Source: Topomyia yanbarensis
Lineage: Eukaryota > Arthropoda > Insecta > Diptera > Culicidae
Direction: 5' to 3'
Length of the DNA: 64,000 nucleotides
Assembly: GCF_030247195.1 (NCBI RefSeq)
Contig: NC_080671.1
Span: 11,547,343-11,611,342 of the forward strand
Made by a program: the position numbers and the translations under genes
Shown: piece by piece, positions 21,906 through 33,273 of the stretch
Numbering within the stretch: the stretch's first letter is position 1
Layout of the letters: each line of letters opens with the position of its first letter
The notes under the pieces: generated by a model
The model's database searches: none
The model's input: the letters and a program-made list of their open reading frames with translations, nothing else
What the model was told of the DNA's origin: nothing

Positions 21906-22569
21906 GTAGGGGACCATGGGGAGACTTAACCAGGTTTTCAGCTAAACTGGCATAAATCTCTAAAAAAGCCTTCAATCCGTCAAAAGTTATTGAGATATGA
22001 TGTGCAAAGTTATTATGCGCGTTTATGATTTTTTGCAGAATTTTTAATTTGATTTTTCTAAAGTTGTAAAAGTTTTACTGTGATCGTTTTTTGTCGTTGA
22101 TGACATAATTGATTTGTCGAAGAGTGGCGCTACTGTAGCTATCTAATATACTACTGACATTGACAATAAGCACATATTGTTCAGTATCCATTGCTTACTG
22201 GACACCATGTCAAGTCAGGCAGGTTGGTCACCTAGAATAATGATATCATCATTCGGGGCGACAATCGCGGTCACGAGAGATACGAAGGAAAGATGTACAT
22301 CGATCAGGCCGGAATCGCGAATTCTAAAAAGTGGGAAATACACGGTACACAGGAATAGCGAGCGATCGGCAAGTTTCACTGATAGCAACACTTTCTCGGA
22401 GCTCGTCCACCGGTTATCTCAACGATTGGGCTTTTATGTCGTGGTGAACAGCGATAAGTATACTAACACCCGACTTCTTATGGCTGTTGAGGGCGTTGCG
22501 ATCACAGCGGTAGACTTCAAATACCGAACCAAACGCCTGGCGAGTCAGAGGACGATTGTCAAGCCAAGT
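21906..22569. other. Unrecognised stretch before RT fragment
   Basis: An open frame from 22177 covers most of it, but the residues before about 22570 show no recognisable domain. The frame only becomes recognisable as reverse transcriptase near IIYTDLSAVFDTINHA. The upstream part may be unrelated sequence fused by truncation or rearrangement. Confidence 0.4.
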
Positions 22570-22965
22570 AAAGCTTGCATTATCTATACGGACCTTTCAG
22601 CTGTTTTTGACACGATTAATCACGCTATTGCAGTGGCACAGTTGGATAGACTTTGCTTTGGTACTAATATTCTTCGTTGGATGCAATTGTATTTCAGTAA
22701 TCGTCGTCTAGCAGTCAAGATAGGTAATTGTGTATCCGAAGAGCTCTTCGCTTAATCTGGTATTCCATGAGACAGTCATCTCGGTCCATTGATTGTTCTC
22801 CTGTATAAACGAAGTCGTAAGTTTATTTAGAAGGACCACGGTTGTCATTCGCTGACGACCTCAAGTTATGCCACAGAATACGGAATACTGAATACTGACG
22901 CAGCTTTCCTTCAGCGCCTACTGGTAATCTTTGCAGAATGGTGCGAAATCAACCGAGTAACCCTA
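22570..22965 (+). pseudogene. Jockey-type LINE RT fragment (catalytic palm)
   Basis: The frame contains YTDLSAVFDTINHA with the first catalytic Asp, then LRWMQLYFSNRRLAVKIGN and, past a stop at 22753, SGIP-DSHLGPLIVLLY equivalent to the GIPQGSHLGPLIF block. LTTSSYATEYGILNTDAAFLQRL follows in a shifted frame where the FADD box should be. It ends near EWCEINRVTLNQ. The sequence is a decayed palm domain of a non-LTR reverse transcriptase. It is truncated on both sides and joins a Ty3/Gypsy fragment at about 22970. Confidence 0.7.
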
Positions 22966-22984
22966 AATCAAATTAAACAATAAT

Positions 22985-23371
22985 AAATGGAAGCCAAACT
23001 TTAGAGTTCGCTTTACAAAAATTAGAAGAAAAGACAAAAACATTACGCCAAGAGAAAATAGCGCTGTCATTAAGTGACGAAATATTTAAAATGATATCAG
23101 TACAAAATTTTAAAATTATCGCAAATGCACAAGTGCATCTTACAAAAATTTATATTTGCAAACCACCGATAAAGGTGACGAACAAAAGAGAAATACAAAA
23201 AAATATTACACGATTACCATAACACCCCCACGGGAGGGCATATAGGACAACATAGACTATATTTACAAATTAGAGAAATATACAATTGGAACAACATGAA
23301 AAAATCGATTGCAGAATTCATCCAGGCCTGTGAATTATGCAAACGAAACAAAGTCATAAAGAATACTAGAG
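22985..23371 (+). pseudogene. Ty3/Gypsy integrase, linker and HHCC zinc domain
   Basis: The recognisable part reads EKYKKILHDYHNTPTGGHIG followed by QHRLYLQIREIYNWNNMKK and a CELCK motif. This is the H-X4-5-H...C-X2-C zinc-binding domain at the N-terminus of retroviral-type integrases, which helps the enzyme assemble on DNA ends. It breaks off at KRNKVIKNT, where family B inserts. Upstream (22985-23180) the linker is readable in a different frame (LEFALQKLEEKTKTLRQEK), so a frameshift is also present. Confidence 0.75.
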
Positions 23372-24788
23372 AAAAACGCTTTTAATCCACCTAACAGTGT
23401 GATGAGACATTTCTTATAACTCTTATCACTCTCTTCGGATATTATATCGTATGAGAACATTTAAAACTTGATGCTTCGCGATGTTTTTGATAACACATAC
23501 TACATGGGATTGTGGCAGGACACAGAGAATCGCTCAAATCAGCATAGGACAAAATCAGTGCTAGAAATCTCAAACCAAATCAATAGGAAAGCGAAAAAAT
23601 GGCCCATAAAATAGACATACAAACGAATTATTGCTAATGCTCTGTTAATAAAATATCTAAATTCCTCAATCAATGCATTGTGGTGGGAAAACTGAATTTT
23701 CCTAAAGGGGTTATGTATATTGTACTGAGCAAAAAAATTGATTTTTTTTTTTTGAATCGAAATGAAGTTTATACTTTACTCAAATTTCCAACGCGACTGA
23801 GACCTAAAAATCAACGCTTTTTCTGGAAAAAAGCGACACTAGCAGTGACACCATTCAAAGAAAATCAACAGTGAATATTTCCAGACTTGGTTTTATTTCC
23901 TATTTAAGAACTATTGTGTTTTTACATCCTAGATTGCATGATTCAGTGATCGAAACCCAAAACTTCATGAAGTATTTGAAATTATTAAATTAAAATTTGT
24001 GTTTGCTATTGAAATTGACAAAATGATAGTATCGCCCCTTTGACGATTGTTTACTTTTTCGGTCCCACCTATCAGCATTGAAGTATCGCCCTTACGTTTT
24101 TTTACAATACCAATTTTACAATTGGTGGGGGTTTGGTGAAAATCGATCTAACTGTCCAAACGGCATAATTCCGAAACCGTAATTTTTGAAGTTTTAAAAT
24201 TATGCAGAATTAATTTTTCAGAAAATAGTAACAGAGTTCGTGATTTTAGCGAATTTGTTGAGACTTTATTGTAGTCATGAATAATAACCTGAGAAAATTC
24301 ACCATAAATACTTCTTGGACGATATACCGCCAAAATTATTTTATCAAATGATGCGCTGTTTAACGTTTGTAAAACTCATCGAAGATACTAAACCTCCGAA
24401 ATTGGCGGTTTAAAAATGATGTTATCTTGACCTTAAATTACTGTTTTTGAACATTTGACCTATACATATAATTGGTCATACAACAAAAATCAAATTCTCA
24501 TCAAAATCGATCAGGACCTGCTAGAATCGAATGGAAATCGTCATTTTTCATAAATTTCTCTCTACATTCGGAAAGTGTTATCCTCGTTATTAATCATATT
24601 ACGTTTGCGTCTCAACTCGACGCATTCCCAAAATATAAACTTGTTTTAATCCACCTAGTGGTGCAATTGTGCTTGTCTCACTTGTCCAGACTACGATGGT
24701 TATGTTCAATAAAATGGTGGAAGTGAATATTTCATGTTCAGTACGATTTGCACATACATACAATGGATCGACAGCCACGATCTTGAGA

Positions 24789-24856
24789 TACTATGTGATA
24801 CTGAAACATCGCTTGACCGCCGCTGGTTTCAAGCGATGTTTCAGTATCACATAGTA
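24789..24856. repeat. Perfect 28-bp inverted repeat (template-switch palindrome)
   Basis: Arms 24789-24816 and 24829-24856 are perfect reverse complements over 28 bp, separated by 12 bp (CCGCCGCTGGTT). The left arm is ordinary family A sequence (compare 1590-1616). The right arm is therefore an inverted copy of it, as expected from a replication template switch. It can form a stable cruciform or hairpin. Confidence 0.85.
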
Positions 24857-24925
24857 AGATCCGGGAGGTCCGGGTCCTGCCGAAAATTTTCAACTTGTTA
24901 AGAAATTTTAAACTAGTTTTATTTT
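24857..24925 (-). mobile_element. hAT MITE fragment (relative of 21398-21645)
   Basis: The reverse complement contains AACTAGTTTAAAATTTCTTAA and a GGACCCGGACC-like block, matching the right half of the complete MITE at about 21560-21640. Both termini are missing. It directly follows the palindrome at 24789-24856, so one event may have created both. Confidence 0.55.
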
Positions 24926-25021
24926 TAAAGTAGCAACCACTCACTGCATACTCCCTCCGGGCCGGTATGATTGACGATTTTTAGATTGATTGCATAACCT
25001 TTCTGTATGAGAATGGCAAAA

Positions 25022-25189
25022 GGGGGTGGGGGTGGCGTAGTTGGTAAATCGATTGCCTTGTACGCAGCGCACCTGGGTTCGAGTCCCGACCCCGCACATA
25101 GGGTTCGAAATTTTTCACAAGAGATTTTTCAAACCCGAAGAGGCGAATGACCTTAAGGTTAAAACCTCTATAATCGAAATAAAAAAAAA
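25022..25189 (+). mobile_element. tRNA-derived SINE (Feilai-like) with target duplication
   Basis: The 5' head looks like a tRNA gene: A box TGGCGTAGTTGG (25033-25044) and B box GGTTCGAGTCC (25076-25086), the internal RNA polymerase III promoter. A tRNA-unrelated body follows, ending AATCGAAATAAAAAAAAA. GAATGGCAAAA (25011-25021) and GAAAGGCAAAA (25190-25200) flank it, an 11-bp duplication with one mismatch, as made by LINE-driven insertion. The host is a family A hairpin module. Feilai is the known Aedes tRNA-derived SINE; the family name is a guess. Confidence 0.8.
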
Positions 25190-27031
25190 GAAAGGCAAAA
25201 ATGTACCAAAGTCCAAAAAAATCAATTTTTGTCACACATTATTTTTTTCGAGTTTACATCAAATCTCGATGTTTCATGCATTATAAAGTCATTTGGCATC
25301 AAAAATACAAATTTGATTTTGAAAATTTTTCATTTCAGTTTATATGGAAATTTGCTGTGTGATTGCACTCTTCAACTCGTAACTCCGGAACCGGAAGTCC
25401 AATCAATAAAAAATCAATTGCAGCCGATGGGAAGGTTGTACCTTTCATTTGAGACTAACTTTGTGCAAATCGATCCAGCCATCTCTGAGAAACAGAGGTC
25501 ACATATTTTTCCACATACACACATACATACACACAGACATTTTCCGATCTCGATGAACTGAGTCGATTGGCATATGACACTCGGCCCTCCCGGTCGGGAT
25601 TAGATTGACGAATTTTAGAGTGAATGAGAAAGGCAAAAACATTTTTAGCAAATGTTGAAAGTTATGCATTTTTTGGTGCGCAGTTCTATGTTTCATAGAC
25701 ATTAAATCAATTTTTACTTCGCTTCCTATTAAATAAAGACCCTTATTACAGTACATCTCTACAAAAACGAGCTCAATTTGAAAAGAAATCTGAGGATCAT
25801 GATTGAAAACAGAACTCTGGAATTTTCTATTGGAATGTTTTCAGGCAGGATTTTGATATTGATGCAATTAGACAACTGTGAAATCAAGACCAAAAGATCA
25901 GTTACATATCAGGACCCCATTCCGACAATTTATCAAAAGTCCTCATGATGTTTGCAACAACAGAATATCAATGTACGGATCAGATAATTGTTATTGTAAT
26001 ATTGAATTAAATCAGTCTGCATCAATAAATTTTCAACTTCAATCCAATTTTTTTTGTTGGTGTGGTGTTAAACTCCAAAACCTTTTTTTGGCTACGCATT
26101 TGCTTGGAGTTAGTTATTTCGCTTTTCATTTTCCAATATGTTTCAGATCGATCCGATGGTCATGAATTAGAAAAATTGCAGTCAGAAGATTCGCACAAAT
26201 GAACATTTTTGCACTGATAAGTTATCAAGTTCCTTCCAGACAACTTGGAAGTGTTCGGTGATTATTTCTAGCGGTTGTAGATAGAAAAATGAAATACAAA
26301 ATTCGTTTTATCGAAATAATGTTTGGCTTATTTCAATGGATTATTACTATATTGAACAATAAATAGGCGACAAAGAGTAATCCACAAACAACAAGCCATA
26401 ACTTTTAAAGTATTCAAAATAGATATTTGAAGTCTTCAGTAAAGTTATTCGCAAAAGTAAGAGCTACAAATTTGCTGAAGACATCATTTCGATATAATCA
26501 CTTCCAAGAAAATTTGTGAAAATATCTCACTCATAGGGGGATTAATCAGCAAAAGCACAATACCAAAAGAAAGGGCAAATTGCCTCCATTAAATTCACCG
26601 AAGATACTATTGACCTAAAACAAGCCGTTTTGGCGTTAAAAATAGATTACATGTTTTTGGTCATATTTCTGGCAATGGGAAATGATAAAAATCTTTCGTC
26701 CGCATTTAATGTTAAATATCTCTTTTGATAATAGTCTGATTTCAACAAGCTATAGCTTGTTCGAAAGGTATTCGTTAAAGCTGTCTAAAAACATATAAAT
26801 TGTAAATCTGTATTGTCAATTTCGGAAGATAATTCAAAAAAACTGCAAAAAACGCCATTTTTACGCATTCAAACATTCATATCTTGGAAACTAAACATCA
26901 GAATCAAAAACAAATTAATAGCGTTCATACTGTTTTTTAGTTCTTTCATTTAAAATTGGTTTGGATAAGATCGGTTCAGCCATTGCTGAGAAACACGAAT
27001 GAGAATTTGTCCGTTACATACACACACACTG

Positions 27032-27062
<31 letters not shown>

Positions 27063-27179
27063 TTGTCCCAAATCGTCGAGCTGAGTCGATTGGTATATAA
27101 GACTCGGCCCTCCGGGCCTCGAAAAAAATCTTGAAAGTTTGAGCGAATTCTATACATTTCTTTTATAAGAAATGTAAAA

Positions 27180-27565
27180 CAAATAGTTATAACAACCCCA
27201 TCATCTCCATTTGAAGTAATATCAATAGACACAGTAGGTCCGTTACCCAAAACGAACAATAATAACAGATACGCAGTCAGCATTCAATGCGACTTATCAA
27301 CAAAATATATTGTATTAATACCCGTACCAACAAAAGAAGCTAACGTAATCGCAAAAGCATTAGTAAACGACTTCCTATTAACATACAGAACATTCAAAAC
27401 ATTGAGATCCGACCAAGGAACGGAGTATAATAACGAAGTTCTTCGAAAAACATGCAAAATATTACAAATAGAACAAAAGTTTAGCACAGCCTATCACTCC
27501 CAGATGATTTGGTCTCTCAAAAGAAACCACAGGAGCCAGTATATAATTTTGAACAATATAACATA
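27180..27565 (+). pseudogene. Ty3/Gypsy integrase catalytic core
   Basis: Resumes the frame broken at 23371: IVITTPSSPFEVISIDTVGP, then STKYIVLIPVPTKEA, then LRSDQGTEYNNEVL and FSTAYHSQ. The two Asp residues of the DDE triad are present (SIDTVG and RSDQGTE). At the place of the third acidic residue the frame reads SLKRNHR where I would expect SLERNHR, so Lys replaces the catalytic Glu. The frame stops at about 27563. Integrase would insert the element's cDNA into the genome; this copy should be inactive. Confidence 0.75.
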
Positions 27566-27569
27566 AAAC

Positions 27570-27793
27570 TAAAATACAAAGTAACGAAATAGCGAAAAAT
27601 AACTTAATTAAACAAAAACTAAAGCGAATAGAGAAGCAGGATGACAACATTAATCCAATCAATGTAAACAAAGATGAGACCGTTTATTTAAACATCGAGA
27701 ATAGGAGAAAATTAGATTCTTTTTACGAAGGGCCATACATTGTAAAACAAAACTTAGGGCCTAATTGTGAAATTCTCAACAATAGTACATAAA
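27570..27793 (+). pseudogene. Ty3/Gypsy integrase C-terminal GPY/F module
   Basis: In the frame after the core, the sequence reads KNNLIKQKLKRIEKQDDNI, then VNKDETVYLNIENRRKLDS followed by FYEGPYIVKQNLGPNCEI. The FYEGPYIV segment is the GPY/F motif typical of many Ty3/Gypsy integrases. A stop follows at about 27791. The segment between the core and this module is damaged. Confidence 0.65.
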
Positions 27794-28176
27794 AATAGGA
27801 TAATAATAGCATAAAATACAGTCAAGATAATCCTACCTTAGCAAAAATATAAATCAGTCCAATAAACATATATTTAAGAAATAAATTAGACCATAAAACA
27901 AAAAAAAAGAGAAAAAAGGAGGAAAATAAGAAAAGATAAAAAGAGAAAAAGAAGAAAAAATTAGAATTTAAAGCAACATTATTTTGGAGACGATACTAGC
28001 TCAAAGCATTAAATCGAGTGAACAGGCAAAAACAATAAAGCTGCCACCCTGTATCAATTAGGATGAATTTAAACATTGTTAAATTTAAGAAAATATTATA
28101 CCGAAAAGAGAGAAAATTCATAGATACAAAGACAAACGTAGAAGCACAAAAACAAAATAATTACATTATTTTTCTT

Positions 28177-28188
28177 AAAGGGGGAAGG
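28177..28188 (+). promoter_or_regulatory. Polypurine tract
   Basis: AAAGGGGGAAGG lies immediately before the inferred 3' LTR start TGTAGTATAC. Such a tract primes plus-strand DNA synthesis in LTR retrotransposons. Confidence 0.65.
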
Positions 28189-30178
28189 TGTAGTATACAC
28201 CTCGCTTTGTAAGCTACCAGAGAAACTAAAAACCAAATAAACACATTAATCAAGTACAGCACATTCATATTACATATCTTGTGCAACCAAATAATACCAA
28301 ACCTAACTTACCTACCGAAACAGGGCTATGACCATATTAACATGTAGTAAATAAGTCATCGCAAACCCGTACTCGATGCAATTAGTTTGCACACGCTTTG
28401 CTACCTCCCAGTAGGGCATTGCAAAAAAATTTTTTTTTTGAATTCTCAAAGGCCCCCCCTCTCATATTGTGACAAATGTCAAAGTAAGCTCAGATGCCAA
28501 ATTTCACATCATTTGGACAATTTTAGACCCCCGCCCACTTCGCTTGAAATTTTTTGAAATTGGTACTATGGGAAAATACAGAGGAAAAATACATTAAATG
28601 CTATAACTTTTGAAGTAGCAATCAGAAAATTACAATTTATACCTCTTTTGGAAGGAAATAATCTTAGTATTTGAATGAAGATATATCTGCTTCTAGAAAA
28701 ATACGGGAAAGTGGGGTACTGGGTCATTTTGGCCCCAAAATCTTCTATTTTTAATGATTTTTCTGCTCCGTGATGCAAATCATACATATTTTGTAGTTTT
28801 TCTAATGTGAAAAAATCTCAGAAATCAAACGGAACCCTTTTGACCTTAGTCCGAATACGAGAAGTTGAGGTTAAATGGCCTTTTGACATTCATATTAGAC
28901 TTCATCATTTTCTCGTGAATATATCTCTATTATTCTTCACTCAATTTTCATAAACTATACCTTGTTGAACGTGGAAAATCCTTAGGATTATATCAAAAAT
29001 AGATTCGTTACCGGTAAAATTCAGGAACATCAAATTATCTGACATAGAGTGTCGATTTCACATTTTTATCATAAAATCGCACATATTAACTCCATTTAAC
29101 AACAAAATTCTTATTTAATTTATTACTTTTAGTGTAAAATATGCTTAGGGATCACATGAGAAATGTTTCATTCCTGGAAAAATAGGGGAAGTTGAGGTAT
29201 TAGGACAAATAATGAAAAAAATGAGATTTGTAGAGTAAATATCAAAAAGTTTGATGTTTCTGAATTTTACCTATAACGTTTTTATTTTTGTTTTATTCCT
29301 CAGAATTTTACACGTTCAATAAGTTACATTTTATGAAAATTGATTGAAGAATAATGGATATATGCATGAGAAAATGATAAAATTTAATATGAATGACAAA
29401 AAGCCCTATAACCCCAACTTCTCGTATTCGAACTAAGGTCAAAAGGGTTCCGTTCGATTTCTGAGATTTTTTCACATTAGAAAAACTACAAAATATGTAT
29501 GATTTGCCTCACGGAGCAGAAAAATCATTAAAAATAGGGGATTTTGGGGCCAAAATGACCCAGTACCCCACTTTCCCGTATTTTTCAAGAAACAAATATA
29601 TCTTCATTCAAATACTTAGATTATTTCCTTCCAAAAGAGGTATAAATTGTAATTTTTTTGATTGCTACTTCAAAAGTTATAGCATTTAATGTATTTTTCC
29701 TCTATATTTTCCCATAGTACCAATTTCAAAAAATTTCAAGCGAAGTGGGCGGGGGTCTAAAATTGTCCAAATGATGTGAAATTTGGCATCTGAGCTTACT
29801 TTGACATTTGTCACAATATGAGAGGGGGGGCCTTTGAGAATTCAAAAAAAAATTTTTTTTGCAATGCCCTAACCTCCCAGTGCTTGGCTTGCTTCCCGAC
29901 CAAACGCAATAAATAAGACAGTGCGCATGCAATCTCAGGTTACATACGATAGGAACAGTTTTTCCCGCTTTGCACCGAAACAGGGCTTGCAAGTTTAGTC
30001 CTCGTTTCATTTTATGTCTCTTTTTAGCTTTAAGAAAGATTGTCAGCTAGCATTAGAACCCGAAAACGGGTATATAAGGAGAATTTTGATAATAAACGAC
30101 ACTCATTATTATTGGTCTGATCCGACTCGGCGGATGTACATCCAGTACGACAATTGGCTATCAAGCCATATAGTTACA
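28189..30178 (+). repeat. 3' LTR of the Ty3/Gypsy element, split by a fold-back insert
   Basis: The inferred start TGTAGTATAC follows the polypurine tract. The inferred end TAGTTACA gives short TGTA...TACA inverted ends. Without the 1460-bp insert and its 9-bp duplication, the LTR is about 521 bp. It contains GGGTATATAAGG (30069-30080), a TATA-like core promoter, and AATAAA near 30092. The end is less certain than the start because no 5' LTR is available for comparison. Confidence 0.6.
28412..29871. mobile_element. Fold-back element with 9-bp target duplication
   Basis: The ends are TAGGGCATTGC and GCAATGCCCTA. The arms, each about 630 bp (28412 to about 29040 and about 29245 to 29871), are reverse complements at high identity around a ~200-bp centre. 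ACCTCCCAG directly flanks both sides (28403-28411 and 29872-29880), a perfect 9-bp duplication. Long terminal inverted repeats with a 9-bp duplication are seen in Mutator-like and Drosophila FB-type elements. No transposase is encoded; open frames in the arms are mirror images of each other. Confidence 0.85.
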
Positions 30179-33019
30179 AAGTAATTTGTTTCTTTTATTT
30201 TAATTTAACCGGTATCACATTCAACTGAACGGTGAAAATGGTGAGAGCGCGGTGTGTAAAAACTAAAATACCAAAACTAATATTTCAACATTGTGCAATC
30301 TATATTGATTCCTGTATGCTGATCAATGCGGACACCGGCCACGTCCGAATGCAGATCTTCTGGGAATGCAAGAAATGTTAGGTCAATACAGGTCGCTGTT
30401 AGAGACCGAGGAATCCTCTGCAGCTCCACTTGTATCACCGGAAGGGGAGAGTTGTTAGTAAGTATGCCAGTAGCGTTATCATGTAATAATTGCTCTGGAC
30501 AGTCGGCTGCCCAATTTTTCGTGTTTTCTACCGTGCCGGTACTGATTTAAACCAGCGATCGCTTGAATGAAATGCAGAATCTTCTACAAGAGTGATTTGT
30601 AGCGGTCTTCATTTTTTCATGCGTCAGGTACTATACTTGCAGGTAGTTCAAATTGCACATATATAATGGATTTGTAGTAAGAGGCACTTTTATTAATATT
30701 AAAATGCAACAAAAAATATGAAAACAGGAATGAAAACAAAGGTTTCTCCGTATCATTAGTATAACAGAATGCCGATTCCAGGTAAATATTGGAATGCCGA
30801 TTCTAGGCAAATAAAGGAATGCTGATTTTAAGCAATAACTTCCGCGCGCGATTTGTTTATTGTTATGATTACTACTTGGCAAAGTAAGTACTAAAGTAGA
30901 TAAAATCAAAATAATAAGATAATTGACAGTACTACAGTTCTGAGTGAAGATATAGAAAACAGTTAATTAAGACATTATTCCGACAGAAGGCAAACCAGAA
31001 AAATGAAAAGCAACAAAAATCTCGAATATAAAAAATAGTGTGAAAACGAGTTGTGTCGAACAACTTAACAATATAGACCGTTTACGCGAATATCGATATG
31101 AAAAAATTTCTTCGTGCTGATATGATTCAACAAGATCGTTAACTGGCCTTCGATCCCTCACGCGAATGGTCAGTTCTCAATCCTCATACATGACTAAAGT
31201 CATCACTCCACTCAGACAAGACCATGCGTCCTCCCCACGCACACGTAATGCCCCATATTGGAATTCCATAGTTGGTCAAACAAGCACCAAATATACACAG
31301 AAATTAGTCAGCTCAGTCCAAAGCAATGTCAGCCCGGTTGGCATCACCCGCCGGATATGGCCTCCCTTACAATACCATCAAAACAACGAACATTCGAAAT
31401 TGCATACGATAAAATATGTACAACTTTGAAAACAAATGAAATGAAGACTACTATTTATTTGCAACAAAATAAGAGCGGAAAAAATAGTTGCATAGCCAAA
31501 GTCACTCACTGCACTGTTGACGAATCACCCAACAAAAATAGGTAATAAGGGACGCGACTACCACCCTAATCCGAAGCGAACAGTTACTATTTCCAATAGA
31601 CCCGCAAAATATGTGTATTAAATTGGTGAGGGGCGTGGTCGATTGGTGACCGTATCTGTACCGTATGGATTCTTAGGATTTCACTCAACCACCAACGGCA
31701 AGAACCAAAGAACCAAAGGTAACGCAAACTGGCCTCAGCTTGAGGGATGGGGTATGATATTTTACATGGAGAAATATTCTGAAGAACGCTTAGAAAAACT
31801 TGGATATTCACGTTATCCTAGACGCATACAATCTCAATAATTACCTTCGAAGGACCAAATTGTGATGGTAAAATTAGCGCAAGATTGTGCAGCTTCACCG
31901 GTTCCAAACGTTAGACATACAGGCAACTGAAACATGCAAGAATTAAACAAACAAAGAATGATACGTGGGAGATAACAAGAGGGCAAATATTGCAATCTTG
32001 AGGATGTGAGTTGTGTTGCCTTTCTGAAACTCGAAAGCTAGATTGACTAGATTAAAACAATAATGCACAAGGTGATCGGAATGAACTGAAAACAAGCATC
32101 GAGATTAGTCAAATAGTTTCAAGAAACGTCACATACTTGATTGCAGAATTGTAGTGTGCCGCTTCTCAATACAGTCGACGGAGTATGTCTAGTTCAGTAA
32201 ACTGCGCTCGTTTGCTTCCGACAGCAACGATAGAGGATGGACCAGATATTTGAACAACGATCCGTGATTTATCCACAAGGGGACTGATCATCTACATGTG
32301 TATTCCAAAAACGCGTACGATTCCGTAAAACAAAACAAATCACGTTAGATTGCTAGAATAGAAGTATTTTTGCGTATTTCATCAACTCAACTGTGATGAT
32401 GTGCTCTACGTTCTTACCGGAAATTAATTTATCGTTCAGAAAACCCGAAATGTTGTCTTTTGCCATTTTTATACAACATCTGGAAGAGCTTAAACTCGTT
32501 GTATTATAGTCACCATCAGCGAATCAGTAAAGCTGAACCTGGGACATACCCATAACTTCAATCCCATGGTATGCGAAGAAACAAATATCCATCTCGATAG
32601 AGGTTCGCTAACCAGAGAAAAGGCAAAGCACATAATACTCCGACCGTGGCCAACATATTTTTTTGTTAGTGCATTACGTTATGATCGCAAGTACTCAGTG
32701 GGTCTATTTTCTCTATTCTTACTTCGAGAGATTTCAGCTCGCCGGATACCACACAGCTTTAATGCCTCCAAACCAACAACCAAATACTAATGAAGTATTT
32801 ATATATTAGTATTTATAACATCGAACCCTAAAGCCAGGAAACAAACTAAAACTTCCAACAATGAACAGCATGAAAGCAGTATTGATGATGACATGAAAAA
32901 AGGATCTCAACACGCAACAGCAAGCTGCGTTAACAAGTCCCGAGGGACTGGCAGTAACTTTTTTTTTAAGTTTTGCATATTGTGAAAACACGAAAGGTCC
33001 ACGGCTCAGTTGTGCTAAC
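30179..33019. other. No gene or element recognised
   Basis: AT-rich DNA with scattered short open frames on both strands (for example 31166-31545 and 32566-32790). None has a recognisable domain. Near 30775-30840 a short phrase (GAATGCCGATTCCAGGTAAAT) repeats imperfectly three times. I see nothing else I can support. Confidence 0.4.
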
Positions 33020-33273
33020 GCCCGAGCAAATATCCATGGGTTCAAACACCACATAGCCCCTTGAAAAGACCTTAAACATGGTCAGTGCCAAAATTCACAA
33101 CCATCAAGACATCATCAAATGGTCTCAATAACCCATAAATATACCAACATATGATATTTTATATGGAATCTACCGGACCATGGGGATGGTGTTTTTATGG
33201 GTTGAACGCATTTCAAACACCCATGTCAAAACCCATGAGCATGGGGGTATTATTGGCTTTTTTTTGCTCGGGC
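33020..33273. mobile_element. Small MITE-like element with GCCCGAGCAAA ends
   Basis: The left end GCCCGAGCAAATA and the right end TTTGCTCGGGC form an 11-bp perfect inverted repeat. The interior also contains self-complementary CCCATG/CATGGG blocks. I cannot see a convincing target duplication. It is 254 bp with no ORF. Confidence 0.55.

Larger units (their letters stand above)
24636..25643 (+). repeat. Family A interspersed repeat nested in family B
   Basis: The 5' block TTTTAATCCACCTAGTGG (24644-24661) and the 3' module with CCGGAACCGGAAGTCC, the ACTTTG block, a CA tract, CTCGGCCCTCCCGG and GAGAAAGGCAAAA are all recognisable. The terminal hairpin is eroded (only GAATGAGAAAGG remains at 25620-25631). 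A SINE split an internal hairpin module at 25011-25200. Confidence 0.7.
23372..27179 (+). repeat. Family B interspersed repeat, long copy with nested elements
   Basis: It begins AGAGAAAAACGCTTTTAATCC, with ACATTTCTTA at 23407-23416, and ends in the hairpin ACATTTCTT-TTAT-AAGAAATGT (27154-27175). The surrounding integrase gene reads continuously when this block is left out, which fixes both boundaries to within a few bases. Nested inside is a family A copy (about 24636-25643) with its own SINE. The middle (25644-26690) contains family B interior sequence that I cannot align to the shorter copy. It is non-coding. Confidence 0.75.
22970..30178 (+). mobile_element. Ty3/Gypsy retrotransposon, 3' half (5'-truncated), nested insertions
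   Basis: Present are the end of the RNase H-integrase linker, the integrase zinc-binding domain (to 23371), the integrase core (27180-27565), a GPY/F-type C-terminal module (27570-27790), a polypurine tract AAAGGGGGAAGG (28177-28188) and a 3' LTR. The integrase frame is split by a ~3.8-kb family B repeat, and the LTR by a fold-back element. No 5' LTR, gag, protease or RT of this element is in the window. An env-like ORF is not seen between integrase and LTR. Confidence 0.8.

Noticed and set aside
25022..25094. A functional tRNA gene
   Set aside because: The A and B boxes are good, but a SINE body, an A-rich tail and a target duplication follow, so it is a SINE head.
28566..29689. Two similar open frames (MYDL-HGAEKSLKI...) on opposite strands
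   Set aside because: They are mirror images produced by the two arms of the fold-back at 28412-29871. No domain is present and the frames end differently, so they are not genes.
28189..30178. Env gene between integrase and LTR, which would make the Gypsy element an endogenous-retrovirus-like errantivirus
   Set aside because: The 27.8-28.18 kb gap is short, A-rich and full of stops, with no signal peptide, cleavage site or membrane segment.
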